Below are positions 50,989 through 60,025 of a stretch of DNA of 64,000 nucleotides, piece by piece (positions within the stretch are counted from its first letter, which is position 1; each line of letters begins with the position of its first letter). The stretch is taken from NCBI GenBank assembly GCA_963738345.1, contig CAVTWI010000002.1, positions 496,001 to 560,000 of the forward strand, read 5' to 3'. Source of the stretch: Bog-159 sp963738345. Its GTDB lineage: Bacteria; Acidobacteriota; Terriglobia; Bryobacterales; Bryobacteraceae. The position numbers and the translations under genes are program-made. The notes beneath the pieces were generated by a model, which saw only the letters and a program-made list of their open reading frames with translations, searched no databases and was not told the origin of the DNA.

Positions 50989-53433
50989 ATGCAATACGGA
51001 TACTTTGACGACAAAGCCCGGGAGTATGTCATTACCCGGCCAGATACTCCCCTGCCATGGATCAACTATCTGGGATGCCAGGCGTACTTCGGCATCATTT
51101 CGAATACCGCGGGCGGTTACTCATTCTATCGCGACGCACGGCTGCGGCGTATCTTGCGCTATCGCTATAACAATGTGCCGTTCGACTTAGGCGGCCGTTA
51201 TATCTATTTGCGCGACAACGAGACAGGCGATTACTGGTCGCCATCATGGCAGCCGACTCACAGTGACATCGAGCAATACACCTGCCGTCACGGGATGGGT
51301 TACTCGACCATTGGGTCCAAGCGGCGTGGCATTGTGGCCCGTACACGGTATTTCGTGCCGCTGGATGAGAACCTGGAAATCTGGCAGTTCACGGTGACTA
51401 ATGAACGGCAGACTCCGGCGGCATTGTCGGTGTTCTCGGCCATTGAGTTCTGTCTATGGGACGCGCAGGACGACTCCACCAATTTCCAGCGCAACTTCAG
51501 TATTGGCCAAGTAGAGATCGAGGACGGCGTCATCTATCATAAGACCGAATACCGGGAGCGCCGCGATCACTTTGCGTGGTTCGCCTGCTCGGCTGCGGCC
51601 GCGGGATTCGATACGCAGCGCGAGGCTTTTCTGGGCAACACGCGCGGCTGGGACCGGCCCGCGGTGGTCGAACGCGGCGAATCGGCCAACTCAGTGGCCT
51701 ATGGTTGGGCTCCAATCGGATCGCACCATGTGCGGATGGTGCTGCAGCCGGGCGAAACACGGCAGATCCTTTTTGTTTTGGGCTATCACGAGAATCCCAA
51801 GGATGCGAAGTTCGATCCACCGGAATCGCAGACGGTAAACAAGGGGACCGTTAAGCCGGTAATCGCGCGGTATCTCATCCAGGAGAATGTGGACGCGGCC
51901 TTTGAAAAGCTGCGCACCTACTGGGATGGGCTGTTGGGCATCTGCCAGGTGACTACGCCGGACATCCACACCGACCGCATGGTGAACGTGTGGAACGCCT
52001 ATCAGTGCATGGCGACGTTTAATATGTCGCGGTCGGCATCGTTCTACGAATCGGGCATTGGCCGCGGCCTCGGCTTCCGCGATTCGAACCAGGATTTGCT
52101 GGGCTTTGTTCACATGGTGCCGGAGCGCGCCCGTGAACGCATCCTCGACCTTGCGGCTACGCAACTGCCGAGTGGCGGCGCATATCATCAGTATCAGCCG
52201 CTCACGAAGAAGGGCAACAACGATGTGGGCGGCAACTTCAACGACGATCCGCACTGGCTGATCGTGGGCGTGGGCGCCTACCTGAAAGAGACAGGCGACT
52301 GGTCGATTCTGAATGAGCCCGTGCAGTATGACAATCAGCCGGGTTCGGAGCAACCGCTCTACGAACACTTGCAACGCAGTTTCCGGTACACACTGGAGCG
52401 CCTGGGGCCGCACGGGCTGCCGCTGATTGGGCGCGCCGATTGGAACGACTGCCTGAACCTGAATTGTTTTTCCGACACGCCGGGGCAATCGTTCCAGACC
52501 ACCACGAATAAAGAGGGCAAGGTGGCCGAGTCGATCTTCATCGGCGGGCTGTTCGTGCTCGCGGCCAAGGAACTGGCGGCCATCGCGCGCCATAGCGGGC
52601 GTGGGGGCGAGGCGGCGGCCTACCTGGCCGAGGGGGCGCGCATGGAAGCCACTGTCCGGGAGCACGGCTGGGATGGCGAATGGTTCCTGCGCGCTTACGA
52701 TGACTTCGGGAACAAGGTGGGCTCGAAGGAATGCGCCGAAGGGAAGATCTTCATCGAGCCGCAGGGGTTTTGCGTGCTGGCGGGCATCGGACTGGAGGAC
52801 GGTCTGGCGCGGCGTGCGCTGGAATCGGTGCGCAAGCTTTTGGCTACGCCGCACGGCATCGTGCTGCAGCAACCGGCCTACTCGAAGTATTATCTGAACC
52901 TGGGCGAGATTTCGTCCTATCCGCCGGGCTACAAAGAGAACGCGGGGATTTTTTGCCATAACAATCCGTGGGTGATCATCGCGGAGGCGATGGCGGGGAA
53001 TGGAGACGGGGCACATGATTACTATTCGCGGATTAACCCATCGGTGCGCGAGGCCATCAGCGATGTGCACCGCTGCGAACCTTATGTTTATGCGCAGATG
53101 ATCGCGGGGCGCGATGCTCCGACGCATGGCGAGGCGAAGAATTCGTGGCTGACGGGGACGGCGGCATGGAATTACTACGCCATTGTGCAGTTCATTCTCG
53201 GCATACGGCCGGCTTATGATGGCTTGCAGATCGCGCCAGCGATTCCGGAACGCTGGACTGGGTTCCGCGCGGTACGGCGATTCCGCGGCGTGACTTATAA
53301 CATCGTCGTGCGCCGCGAAGGGGCGGGGAATGCGGTAACGATGGTGGTGGATGGCAGGGACGTAGAGGGGGATGTGGTGGCGCCACCCGCGGACGGGCGC
53401 ACTGAAGTATCGGTCGAAGTGACACTGCGCTAG
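50989..53433 (+). CDS. GH94 cellobiose phosphorylase-type enzyme
   Basis: An 814-residue GH94 protein, the length of cellobiose phosphorylases and shorter than cellodextrin phosphorylases. The N-terminal part matches closely the known type: MQYGYFDDKAREYVITRPDT, INYLGCQAYFGIISNTAGGY, SFYRDARLRRILRYRYNNVP, and EFCLWDAQDDSTNFQRNFS. The catalytic acid Asp is in GRADWNDCLNL (about residue 485). It converts cellobiose plus phosphate to glucose-1-phosphate and glucose in the cytoplasm. There is no signal peptide. Placement directly after GH130 and the epimerase suggests a shared system for glucomannan or cellulose fragments. Confidence 0.9.
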   Translation: MQYGYFDDKAREYVITRPDTPLPWINYLGCQAYFGIISNTAGGYSFYRDARLRRILRYRYNNVPFDLGGRYIYLRDNETGDYWSPSWQPTHSDIEQYTCRHGMGYSTIGSKRRGIVARTRYFVPLDENLEIWQFTVTNERQTPAALSVFSAIEFCLWDAQDDSTNFQRNFSIGQVEIEDGVIYHKTEYRERRDHFAWFACSAAAAGFDTQREAFLGNTRGWDRPAVVERGESANSVAYGWAPIGSHHVRMVLQPGETRQILFVLGYHENPKDAKFDPPESQTVNKGTVKPVIARYLIQENVDAAFEKLRTYWDGLLGICQVTTPDIHTDRMVNVWNAYQCMATFNMSRSASFYESGIGRGLGFRDSNQDLLGFVHMVPERARERILDLAATQLPSGGAYHQYQPLTKKGNNDVGGNFNDDPHWLIVGVGAYLKETGDWSILNEPVQYDNQPGSEQPLYEHLQRSFRYTLERLGPHGLPLIGRADWNDCLNLNCFSDTPGQSFQTTTNKEGKVAESIFIGGLFVLAAKELAAIARHSGRGGEAAAYLAEGARMEATVREHGWDGEWFLRAYDDFGNKVGSKECAEGKIFIEPQGFCVLAGIGLEDGLARRALESVRKLLATPHGIVLQQPAYSKYYLNLGEISSYPPGYKENAGIFCHNNPWVIIAEAMAGNGDGAHDYYSRINPSVREAISDVHRCEPYVYAQMIAGRDAPTHGEAKNSWLTGTAAWNYYAIVQFILGIRPAYDGLQIAPAIPERWTGFRAVRRFRGVTYNIVVRREGAGNAVTMVVDGRDVEGDVVAPPADGRTEVSVEVTLR

Positions 53434-54439
53434 GAAATGGCGATCCGATTTTGGTGTGTTCCGGCTGTTGAGCGCGGGATCGCACGCTATCTTCCGGCAG
53501 ATTTCGGGCCTCGGTTGCATTGATACACAGGACTGGACGAGTTGTGAAGACTGCGTTCTCTTTGGCATGTTGCCGGTGCGCGCGGTTTGTTACGCGAGTG
53601 GGGCATTCTGTTGCTCAGGTGTTCGAAAGCGGGTTCAAGAGCGTCGACTGAACAGAAGGTGATCGGGAAAGGCGACAATTTTTGGCAGATCGTGTTGCAT
53701 TATGTTGCATGGAGAGTCGCAGGGGGATGCAACGTCAGCGCAAATTGGGCAAAACGTGTTGCATTATGTTGCATGCAGGGGCTTGGAGTGGGAGTGCGAC
53801 ACACATCATCTCGATTCACGCCGGCTTATGGCGTCTTCCAACTGGGGTCTGCCGGGGTGCCGGAAAACTAAGGCTGAAGGCCGCCGATGAACGCCGATTC
53901 ACGCCGATAAGAGAGCGCCCTCGTTGCGCGATGGGGGACATGAATTCGATTGCTCGTGTTACATTTCGTTGCATTATGTTGCATCCGGTTGACTTGGAGA
54001 GTTGTAGTGGGATGCAACAGCACGGCAAATTGGGCAAAACGTGTTGCATTATGTTGCATGCAGGGGTTTGGAGTGGGAGTGTGGCCCACATCATCTCGAT
54101 TCACGCCGGCTTATGGCGTCTTCCAACTGGGGTCTGCCGGGGTGCCGGAAAACTAAGGCTGAAGGCCGCCGATGAACGCCGATTCACGCCGATAAGAAAG
54201 CGCCCTCGTTGCGCGATGGGGGACATGAATTCGACTACTCTTGTTACATTTCGTTGCATTATGTTGCATCCTGTTGCATTTTGGGGGGCTGGACTGACTC
54301 GGGTGGCACGACTTTGCCGGTTTTAGAGTAGCATGGCCGCGAGAGAAACCCGTGCTGTTGACCGCGGCTTATGTTGTGTTGTCAGTAAGATCGCGGGGAA
54401 GTTGGGCGTGTGATCGCGGCGCAAGCAATAAGGAGAATC
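53434..54439. other. 1-kb non-coding intergenic region with tandem repeats
   Basis: No plausible gene is present. 53434-53690 has no recognised element. 53690-54290 holds a 285-bp tandem repeat array described separately. 54291-54439 is the leader of the aldo/keto reductase gene and includes a good ribosome site AAGGAGA before ATG 54440. Reading frames crossing this region are artefacts of the repeat. Confidence 0.7.
53690..54290. repeat. 285-bp tandem repeat array carrying GTTGCATTATGTTGCAT motifs
   Basis: The block starting GCAAATTGGGCAAAACGTG at 53740 recurs at 54025, an offset of 285 bp, with only a few differences. Partial copies flank both sides, giving just over two units. Each unit carries the 16-17-bp motif (G)TTGCATTATGTTGCAT twice, with occurrences near 53695, 53757, 53967, 54043 and 54253. 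The motif is itself a direct repeat TTGCAT-N4-TTGCAT. The unit also contains GCCGATGAACGCCGATTCAC followed by GCCGATAAG, similar to short dispersed intergenic repeats. Confidence 0.85.
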
Positions 54440-55438
54440 ATGTATCTACCGAACGAACAAAGATATGGCCAGATGACTTACCGGCGGTGCGGGGCGAGCG
54501 GCCTGCGCTTGCCTGCGATCTCACTCGGACTCTGGCATAATTTCGGCGGGGTCGACACGTTCGAGAATATGCGCGCCATGCTGCGGCGGGCATTCGACCT
54601 GGGCGTAACGCATTTCGACTTGGCGAACAACTATGGGCCGCCTCCGGGATCGGCAGAGGAAAACTTCGGACGGGCGTTGCGCGCGGACTTGGGCGCTTGG
54701 CGCGACGAGATGGTCATTTCGACTAAGGCAGGCTATTTGATGTGGCCGGGGCCGTATGGCGAGTGGGGATCGCGGAAGTATCTGTTGGCCAGCCTGGATC
54801 AAAGCCTGAAGCGGATGGGGCTGGAGTATGTGGACATCTTCTATTCGCACCGGCCCGATCCGGACACGCCTGTCGAGGAGACCATGTCCGCGCTCGATAG
54901 TGCGGTCCGGTCTGGGAAGGCTTTGTATGCGGGCATCTCCAACTACAATGCGGAGCAGATGGCGCGGGCGGTAGCAGTGCTGCGGCAACTCGGTACACCG
55001 TGCTTAATCCACCAGATGAAGTATTCGATGTTCGTGCGGACGGCGGAGGAAGGTTTGTTTGAACGTTTGGGCGCGGAAGGCGTGGGGGGGATTGCCTTCT
55101 CGCCATTGGCGCAAGGGTTGTTGACCGACCGGTATCTGCATGGCGTTCCGGATGGGTCGCGGGCATCGAAACCGGGCACGTTCTTGAAGAAGGAAGATGT
55201 TACAGAGGATCGCCTGGCGCAGGTGCGGGCGCTCAACGAGATCGCGGGAAAGCGCGGCCAAACGCTGGCACAGATGTCGCTGGCATGGGTGCTGCGGCAT
55301 GGCATGATGGCCAGTGCGCTGGTGGGGGCAAGCCGCGTGGAGCAGGTGGAGCAGTGCGTCGGGGCGGTGAAGAATCTGGCGTTTGGGGAGGACGAGTTAC
55401 GGCGGATTGAAGCGATCTTGTCCGGATCGAAGGATTAG
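54440..55438 (+). CDS. aldo/keto reductase, L-glyceraldehyde-3-phosphate reductase (YghZ) type
   Basis: About 332 residues from ATG 54440, with AGGAGA nine bases upstream. The family sequence is MTYRRCGASGLRLPAISLGL, TH FDLANNYGPPPGSAEENFG-type active-site Asp and Tyr, VISTKAGYLMWPGPYGEWGS, YVDIFYSHRPDPDTPVEETM and ALVGASRVEQVEQCVGAV. YghZ-like enzymes reduce methylglyoxal and L-glyceraldehyde-3-phosphate using NADPH. It has no signal peptide, unlike the other aldo/keto reductase in the window. It converges on the AbiEii-like gene with stop codons overlapping by 4 bp. Confidence 0.9.
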   Translation: MYLPNEQRYGQMTYRRCGASGLRLPAISLGLWHNFGGVDTFENMRAMLRRAFDLGVTHFDLANNYGPPPGSAEENFGRALRADLGAWRDEMVISTKAGYLMWPGPYGEWGSRKYLLASLDQSLKRMGLEYVDIFYSHRPDPDTPVEETMSALDSAVRSGKALYAGISNYNAEQMARAVAVLRQLGTPCLIHQMKYSMFVRTAEEGLFERLGAEGVGGIAFSPLAQGLLTDRYLHGVPDGSRASKPGTFLKKEDVTEDRLAQVRALNEIAGKRGQTLAQMSLAWVLRHGMMASALVGASRVEQVEQCVGAVKNLAFGEDELRRIEAILSGSKD

Positions 55439-56256
55439 ATTTTCGCGCGGTGTTTGAGGCTGGCGAGCATGGCAGAGGTTATCTCGGAATTCGTGGGCCA
55501 GTGACCGCGTCTTTGTCCGGCGTGCGTTTCGTAAGAGCCCAAGAGATCGGGATCAGGCTGAACGACGTCGCGTTCACTTAAGAACAACAGGCCCATCTTG
55601 GCGGTCGGCATGCGGACCACGAACTGTTGAGCCTCGTCGAGTGCTTGGCGAAGGCGTGAGAGTATATTCACGGCGTCAATCGGCTCAGTGGTGATGAGAG
55701 CGCGCCACTCAGCGGCGGGATAGTGGCCGTTTCGCTGGATCTCGGCTATCAATCCTTCCGGCGTGAACCCCGGCGACTTCTCGACTGCAGCCCAAATCAG
55801 GGCGCCGAGCGGCAGGATTGTTTCGTGTATGGTAACTAAGTCGAGCAAGTCGCGGACCTCCCGTCGACCGGCGGCTGCCATGACTTTGTTTATGGCTAGA
55901 TCGACAGGGTGCAGGACGTAGCCGAAGGTGTCGTCTTTGACGGTTGGGAAAAACCGGTAATCGCTGTCGACCACCCATTCAAGCCTTGTATTCATGACGC
56001 CATCGCTAACTTCGGCAGTGTAGATCAGGGGCAACTGCCGCAGCCAGATCACCTGATAGCCGGCATTCTCAAGAGCCTTAGCGTCGGCTAATGCCGCGAG
56101 CGCCACGCGTTCTTCGCGATCGTGAAAGACGTCGATGTGCTCGGAAAAGCGCGACGCATTTCTATTTAATGGCGCGGCGCCGGCTACGTAACTTTCCGGA
56201 TCGCGGTGCGATGCCAGCACCTTGAGGATGTTGCTCTGCAGTTTAGACAGGGGCAT
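55435..56256 (-). CDS. AbiEii-like nucleotidyltransferase (toxin-type), altered active site
   Basis: About 273 residues from ATG 56256 (MPLSKLQSNILKVLASHRDP). The AbiEii/AbiGii fold is indicated by YVAGAAPLNR in place of the G-G motif, RFSEHIDVFHDREERV for the metal-binding acidic motif, and LHPVDLAINKVMAAAGRREV followed by RDLLDLV for the second half. In active family members the motif is usually D-I-D; here it is HID, so one acidic ligand seems lost. AbiEii toxins transfer nucleotides to tRNA ends to block translation. The upstream partner overlaps by 14 bp. It may be a toxin-antitoxin-like or inactivated module. Confidence 0.72.
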   Translation of the reverse strand: MPLSKLQSNILKVLASHRDPESYVAGAAPLNRNASRFSEHIDVFHDREERVALAALADAKALENAGYQVIWLRQLPLIYTAEVSDGVMNTRLEWVVDSDYRFFPTVKDDTFGYVLHPVDLAINKVMAAAGRREVRDLLDLVTIHETILPLGALIWAAVEKSPGFTPEGLIAEIQRNGHYPAAEWRALITTEPIDAVNILSRLRQALDEAQQFVVRMPTAKMGLLFLSERDVVQPDPDLLGSYETHAGQRRGHWPTNSEITSAMLASLKHRAKI

Positions 56257-56458
56257 GGCAAGCCCGTTCAATTTTTTCGGCCAGTTCGCGGGCGGCGCGG
56301 TTGCCCTCAATGCGCAGGGCCCGCGCTACCACCAGGGCATCTTCTTTTGTGGGTGGTTCGAGCGCTCGCTTATTCCAAAGCGCCCGCGCGGAAAATTCCG
56401 CGAAGGCGCGCCGGTAGAGGTCAGCGAAGTCATCCGTTTCCGCGGCTTGGGCGCCCAT
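56243..56458 (-). CDS. small partner of AbiEii-like gene (71 aa)
   Basis: A 71-residue helical protein starting MGAQAAETDDFADLYRRAFAEF and containing RALWNKRALEPPTKEDALVV and ARALRIEGNRAARELAEKIE. It lies immediately upstream of the nucleotidyltransferase gene with a 14-bp overlap, the usual arrangement for an antitoxin-like partner. It lacks the classical AbiEi winged-helix regulator, so it belongs to a different partner type. The function as antitoxin is inferred from position only. Confidence 0.6.
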   Translation of the reverse strand: MGAQAAETDDFADLYRRAFAEFSARALWNKRALEPPTKEDALVVARALRIEGNRAARELAEKIERACHAPV

Positions 56459-56470
56459 GACCTATGATTG

Positions 56471-58309
56471 TCACGGGCGCGCGGGAATCGCAACCGGAAC
56501 GGCGGCGGGTTCGATCTCCATCTTCTTCAGATGGTCGTACCAGGTGAATTTCAGGATCGTCGAAGTCACAACAACTACCGCGAAGGCGTACGCCGAGATG
56601 TCATAACGGCGAATCACAATGTAGACCGGGAAGGCAACCAGGCTGGTCTGCCAGGCGATGCCGACCACGATATTGAACATATCGCGGGTGAAATCCGGGT
56701 TGGGTTTGAACGAAGGGTCGGCGCGCATCACTTTCTCGCGGATGGGTCCCCAAAAGCCCCAGGGATTCACGCGCTTGTAGAAATCCATCAATACAGCGTC
56801 ATCTTCCGGCTTGGTTTGCAGCGTGCCGACGACGCATCCCACTAAAGAGATGGCCACGATGATGGGGAAGGAATTCAGCGGAGTGACATTGGGCAGGGCC
56901 CACGGAATAATCAACGATCCGGCGATGCCCGTAACCATGCCCCAGAAGTAACCATAGCCATTGAAGCGCCACCAATACCATTTCAAAACGTTGGAGGCGG
57001 TGTAGCCGCCCCAGAGAGCGGAGACGATCCACTGGATGACGGTATTGATCGATGTAACAAACCAGCCGAAACTAATGCCTAACATAACTACGCCGAAGGA
57101 TGCCAAATAGCTCAGCCGCACGCAATTGCGTTCGCTGGCGTTGGGGTTGATGTACTTGCGGTAAAGATCGTTCACGATGTACGGCGGCGCGGCGTTTACG
57201 GTGGCGGCGAAGTTAGACATGAAGGCGGCGAGCAGACCGGCCACCAACAGACCCAGCAAACCGGCGGGCACGAACTGCGTGAGCGCGTCGGGCAGCACCA
57301 TTTCGAAATCCATGGCATGCCCCATGGCGCGGATCTTGTCGCTATAAAATACCAGGGCCAGGATCGTCAGTCCGGTGATCATAAAGTAGCGCGGAACGTT
57401 TAGCACTACGTTCACCATGGCGCTCATCAGAGAAGCTTCGCGCGGGTTCTTGGTGGAAAGAATGCGCTGCATGTCGTAGTTCGGGGCCGGCCCGGCCGTG
57501 CTGATCAGGATGCCTTTGAAGAGCATCATCATGAAGAACGCGCCAAAGATGGTGTAGCCATCCTCGGCAATTTTTGTGTTGACGGAAGCGATCAGGTGGG
57601 ACCAATCCAGGTTCAGATTCCAGCCGAAAAAGATCTGATCCCAACCGGCGGGGACTACGCGGCGGAAGGCCTCGGGGGAAACGCGCGCAATAGCAATGAT
57701 GCCGATGGCGATGGATGCCACAGACAAAATACAGAACTGCAGCACCTCGGTGATGACCACGCTGAACATGCCGCCCTTCACGACGTAGAACGTCGTGATA
57801 CCCATGAGGATGAGGGCGTACTGATTGGCGGAAAAATGCCAGGGCAGGAAATCGACGGCGAATTTGCCGATACCTTTGAAGCCGTAGGTGAGGAATCCGA
57901 TCACGCTGACGAGGGCATAGATCACTACGATCATGTGCGAGAGTTGCGCGCCTCGGCCGGAGCCGAAACGGGTACGGATCCACTCGGCGCCGGTGGTGAC
58001 GTTCGAGCGCCGCAGCCAGGTGGAGAGGTAAACCATGAGAAAAATCTGGTTAAAGACGGGCCAGAGCCAGGGGATCCAGACGCTTTTCAGACCGTAGATG
58101 AACATCAGGTAGACCAGCCACATAGTTCCGGCAATGTCGAACATGCCGGAGGCGTTGGATACGCCCAGCAAATACCATGGCAAGGTATTGCCGCCCAGAA
58201 AGTAGGCTTTGGTGTCGCGAGAAGCGCGATGCGAGACCCAATAGCCGAGCAGTACGGATGTGGCCACGTAGATCACGATGATGGCGACATCAATCGGATG
58301 CAGTTTCAC
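56471..58309 (-). CDS. sodium:solute symporter (SSS) family transporter
   Basis: About 612 residues from GTG 58309, which has AGG at good distance; an ATG at 58333 is in frame but has no ribosome site. It has about 13-14 hydrophobic segments. SSS features are the start PIDVAIIVIYVATSVLLGYW, FLGGNTLPWYLLGVSNASGM and FNQIFLMVYLSTWLRR. The region ALVSVIGFLTYGFKGIGKFAV and LPAGLLGLLVAGLLAAFMSNF-like text (VPAGLLGLLVAGLLAAFMS) follow. It would import a sugar or other organic solute with Na+ in the inner membrane. A sugar substrate is possible given the phosphorylase cassette nearby, but this is speculative. Confidence 0.9.
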   Translation of the reverse strand: MKLHPIDVAIIVIYVATSVLLGYWVSHRASRDTKAYFLGGNTLPWYLLGVSNASGMFDIAGTMWLVYLMFIYGLKSVWIPWLWPVFNQIFLMVYLSTWLRRSNVTTGAEWIRTRFGSGRGAQLSHMIVVIYALVSVIGFLTYGFKGIGKFAVDFLPWHFSANQYALILMGITTFYVVKGGMFSVVITEVLQFCILSVASIAIGIIAIARVSPEAFRRVVPAGWDQIFFGWNLNLDWSHLIASVNTKIAEDGYTIFGAFFMMMLFKGILISTAGPAPNYDMQRILSTKNPREASLMSAMVNVVLNVPRYFMITGLTILALVFYSDKIRAMGHAMDFEMVLPDALTQFVPAGLLGLLVAGLLAAFMSNFAATVNAAPPYIVNDLYRKYINPNASERNCVRLSYLASFGVVMLGISFGWFVTSINTVIQWIVSALWGGYTASNVLKWYWWRFNGYGYFWGMVTGIAGSLIIPWALPNVTPLNSFPIIVAISLVGCVVGTLQTKPEDDAVLMDFYKRVNPWGFWGPIREKVMRADPSFKPNPDFTRDMFNIVVGIAWQTSLVAFPVYIVIRRYDISAYAFAVVVVTSTILKFTWYDHLKKMEIEPAAVPVAIPARP

Positions 58310-58569
58310 TTGGTACCTCGTTTGCCTAAACATAGTAACAGAGCTTCTGGTCTAAAATCGTGTAGGATGGTCGCGCGCTTGATTTCGCTTGTACTTCGAT
58401 GTAGGTTGAGTGGAGAGCGGTGGAGTTCGCTTAATGCCGTGATGAACGGCCAATGACTCCTACAGTGGTTTAGCTGTGGGAGCGCGTTTTTCCCTTCCGG
58501 CAGCAAATCACAAGACAGTTTATAGGTTTATGCGAAGCGGGCGTGCGGCATGAAAGGAGACGCATACGT

Positions 58570-58944
58570 TTGGACAAATACCTGGTAGTGCTGGCGGGGG
58601 CGGGACTGGGCGGCTTGGCCCGCTACGTGGCGGGCACCTGGATCATGGCGAAATACGGCGGCCGGTTTCCGTTGGGCACCTTCGTCATCAACGTCTCCGG
58701 AGCCTTTCTGATCGGTGTGTTGATGACCGTGCTGACCGAGCGATTCCACCCGCATCCCAACTGGCGGTTGTTCGTGGTGGTGGGGATTCTGGGAGGGTAC
58801 ACGACCTTTTCAAGCTTCGAGTACGAGGCCTTTCAGGCCATGCGGTTCGGCGAACGCTGGCTGGGGTTGGCGTATGTGGCGGGCAGCGTGGTGCTGGGCT
58901 ACCTGGCTGTATGGCTGGGCACCATCGCCGCGGGAGGAAGATAG
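58570..58944 (+). CDS. crcB: CrcB/FluC fluoride channel
   Basis: About 124 residues from TTG 58570, with AAAGGAGA upstream; the frame is open from GTG 58543, which would add an Arg-rich lead. Four short membrane helices are evident. The family motifs are GAGLGGLARYVAG, FPLGTFVINVSGAFLIGVL (Asn-containing pore motif), and GGYTTFSSFEYEAFQAM. FluC channels export toxic fluoride as dual-topology dimers. A single-gene dual-topology form fits. No convincing fluoride riboswitch is seen upstream. It is followed 15 bp later by DUF190 genes, a known association. Confidence 0.93.
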   Translation: MDKYLVVLAGAGLGGLARYVAGTWIMAKYGGRFPLGTFVINVSGAFLIGVLMTVLTERFHPHPNWRLFVVVGILGGYTTFSSFEYEAFQAMRFGERWLGLAYVAGSVVLGYLAVWLGTIAAGGR

Positions 58945-58959
58945 AAATGGGGAGGCGCC

Positions 58960-59694
58960 ATGCTCACTAAGGGACCGGCCAAGAAGGTCACCATATTCGT
59001 CAACGAAGATACCCAGCACCATATGATGGCGCTGCACGATTCCATCATGACCTACCTCATGCACAAGGGCGTGTCGGGCGCTACCGCGACGCGGGGTTAT
59101 TCCGGCTTCGGCGCGCACCAAACCATGCACACACCGAAGGTGGAGATGCAGGCACAGCACTTGCCGGTCCGCATTGAATTCGTGGAGACGCCGGAAAAAG
59201 TGGAACAGGTGCTGCCGACTCTTTACGAGATGGTGAGCGATGGGCTGATCGAGGTGCAGAACACCACCGTGGTGAAGTTTGCGCACAGATCGGCCAAGCC
59301 GGATCCTGAAGCACCGCACGAGCACCAGCGTGGGCCGGCCAAATTGCTGCGAGTGTTTCTGGGCGAAGCGGATAAGTGGAATGGGGAACCGCTGCACGAA
59401 GCCATCGTCAATAAGTTGCGCATGATGGACGTGGCCGGGGCTACGGTCTACCGGGGCATTCTGGGATACGGGGCGAAGGGGCACGAACATAAGCGCAGTT
59501 TTTTCCATCCGATGCGCGACTTACCTGTCATGATTTCGGTGGTGGATGCGCCGGATAAGATTGCGGCTGCGGCGGAGGCGATCGAGCGCATGTTGGAAGA
59601 CGGATTGATCGTCACTTCGGACGTGGAGATGGTCAGGTTGACGCGCGGAGTGTCCGCGCTGGAGGCTCCCGATGCCGCCGGAACAACCCGCTAG
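58960..59694 (+). CDS. two-domain DUF190 protein
   Basis: A 244-residue protein with two DUF190 units: residues 8-115 (VTIFVNEDTQHHMMALHDSI, GVSGATATRGYSGFG, PVRIEFVETPEKVEQ) and 125-235 (LLRVFLGEADKWNGEPLHEA, GATVYRGILGYG, PVMISVVDAPDKI). DUF190 has a PII-like ferredoxin fold and is often next to crcB. Function is not established, though nucleotide binding or regulation of the fluoride channel is a reasonable inference. GGAGG precedes the ATG, and the gene overlaps the next DUF190 gene by 23 bp. Confidence 0.88.
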   Translation: MLTKGPAKKVTIFVNEDTQHHMMALHDSIMTYLMHKGVSGATATRGYSGFGAHQTMHTPKVEMQAQHLPVRIEFVETPEKVEQVLPTLYEMVSDGLIEVQNTTVVKFAHRSAKPDPEAPHEHQRGPAKLLRVFLGEADKWNGEPLHEAIVNKLRMMDVAGATVYRGILGYGAKGHEHKRSFFHPMRDLPVMISVVDAPDKIAAAAEAIERMLEDGLIVTSDVEMVRLTRGVSALEAPDAAGTTR

Positions 59695-60025
59695 GCTGTT
59701 GCGGATCCATATTGCGGAATCAGATCGCTATCAGGGAAAGTCGCTGTACGAGGCCATTGTGCAGCGGTGCCGGGAGATGAATATCGCCGGCGCGACGGTG
59801 TTTCGCGGCTTGGAAGGCTACGGCGCTACGGCCGAGTTGCATAAACACCATCTGACGCGGCACGACCAGCCCATCGTGATTTCGATCGTGGATACGGCAG
59901 AGAACCTGGAACGTTTGACGCCTGTGGTGGAGGCGATGATGGATACGGGCATGCTAGCGGTTTCCGATGTCAGCATCGTGCGCGTGCAGAAGAAAGCGCG
60001 GATTGCGGATGAAACCGGAGGTTGA
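59672..60025 (+). CDS. single-domain DUF190 protein
   Basis: A 117-residue DUF190 protein (LLRIHIAESDRYQGKSLYEA, GATVFRGLEGYGA, PIVISIVDTAENLERLT). With the upstream gene it gives three DUF190 units in a row. GGAGG in the upstream coding region serves as its ribosome site. Its last 17 bp overlap the start of the dynamin-like GTPase gene, indicating tight coupling. The role is unknown but the arrangement suggests that the units work together with the channel and the GTPase. Confidence 0.88.
   Translation: MPPEQPARLLRIHIAESDRYQGKSLYEAIVQRCREMNIAGATVFRGLEGYGATAELHKHHLTRHDQPIVISIVDTAENLERLTPVVEAMMDTGMLAVSDVSIVRVQKKARIADETGG

Noticed and set aside
51691..53568. A 625-residue open frame on the minus strand opposite GH94
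   Set aside because: It is a high-GC antisense shadow of a strongly supported GH94 gene, with low-complexity Arg/His-rich text and no domain.
53690..54290. CRISPR array
   Set aside because: The units are 285 bp and nearly identical throughout, with no short repeat/spacer pattern and no cas gene nearby.
53682..54326. A 214-residue open frame with internal repeats
   Set aside because: It reads through the tandem repeats; the apparent protein repeats are only the DNA repeat translated, with no fold signature.
58334..58569. Fluoride riboswitch upstream of crcB
   Set aside because: I looked for the conserved GGNGAUGG...CUGAUG elements; only a weak partial match (GTGATGAACGG...AATGACTCC) is seen, not enough to claim it. 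A covariance-model search would be needed.
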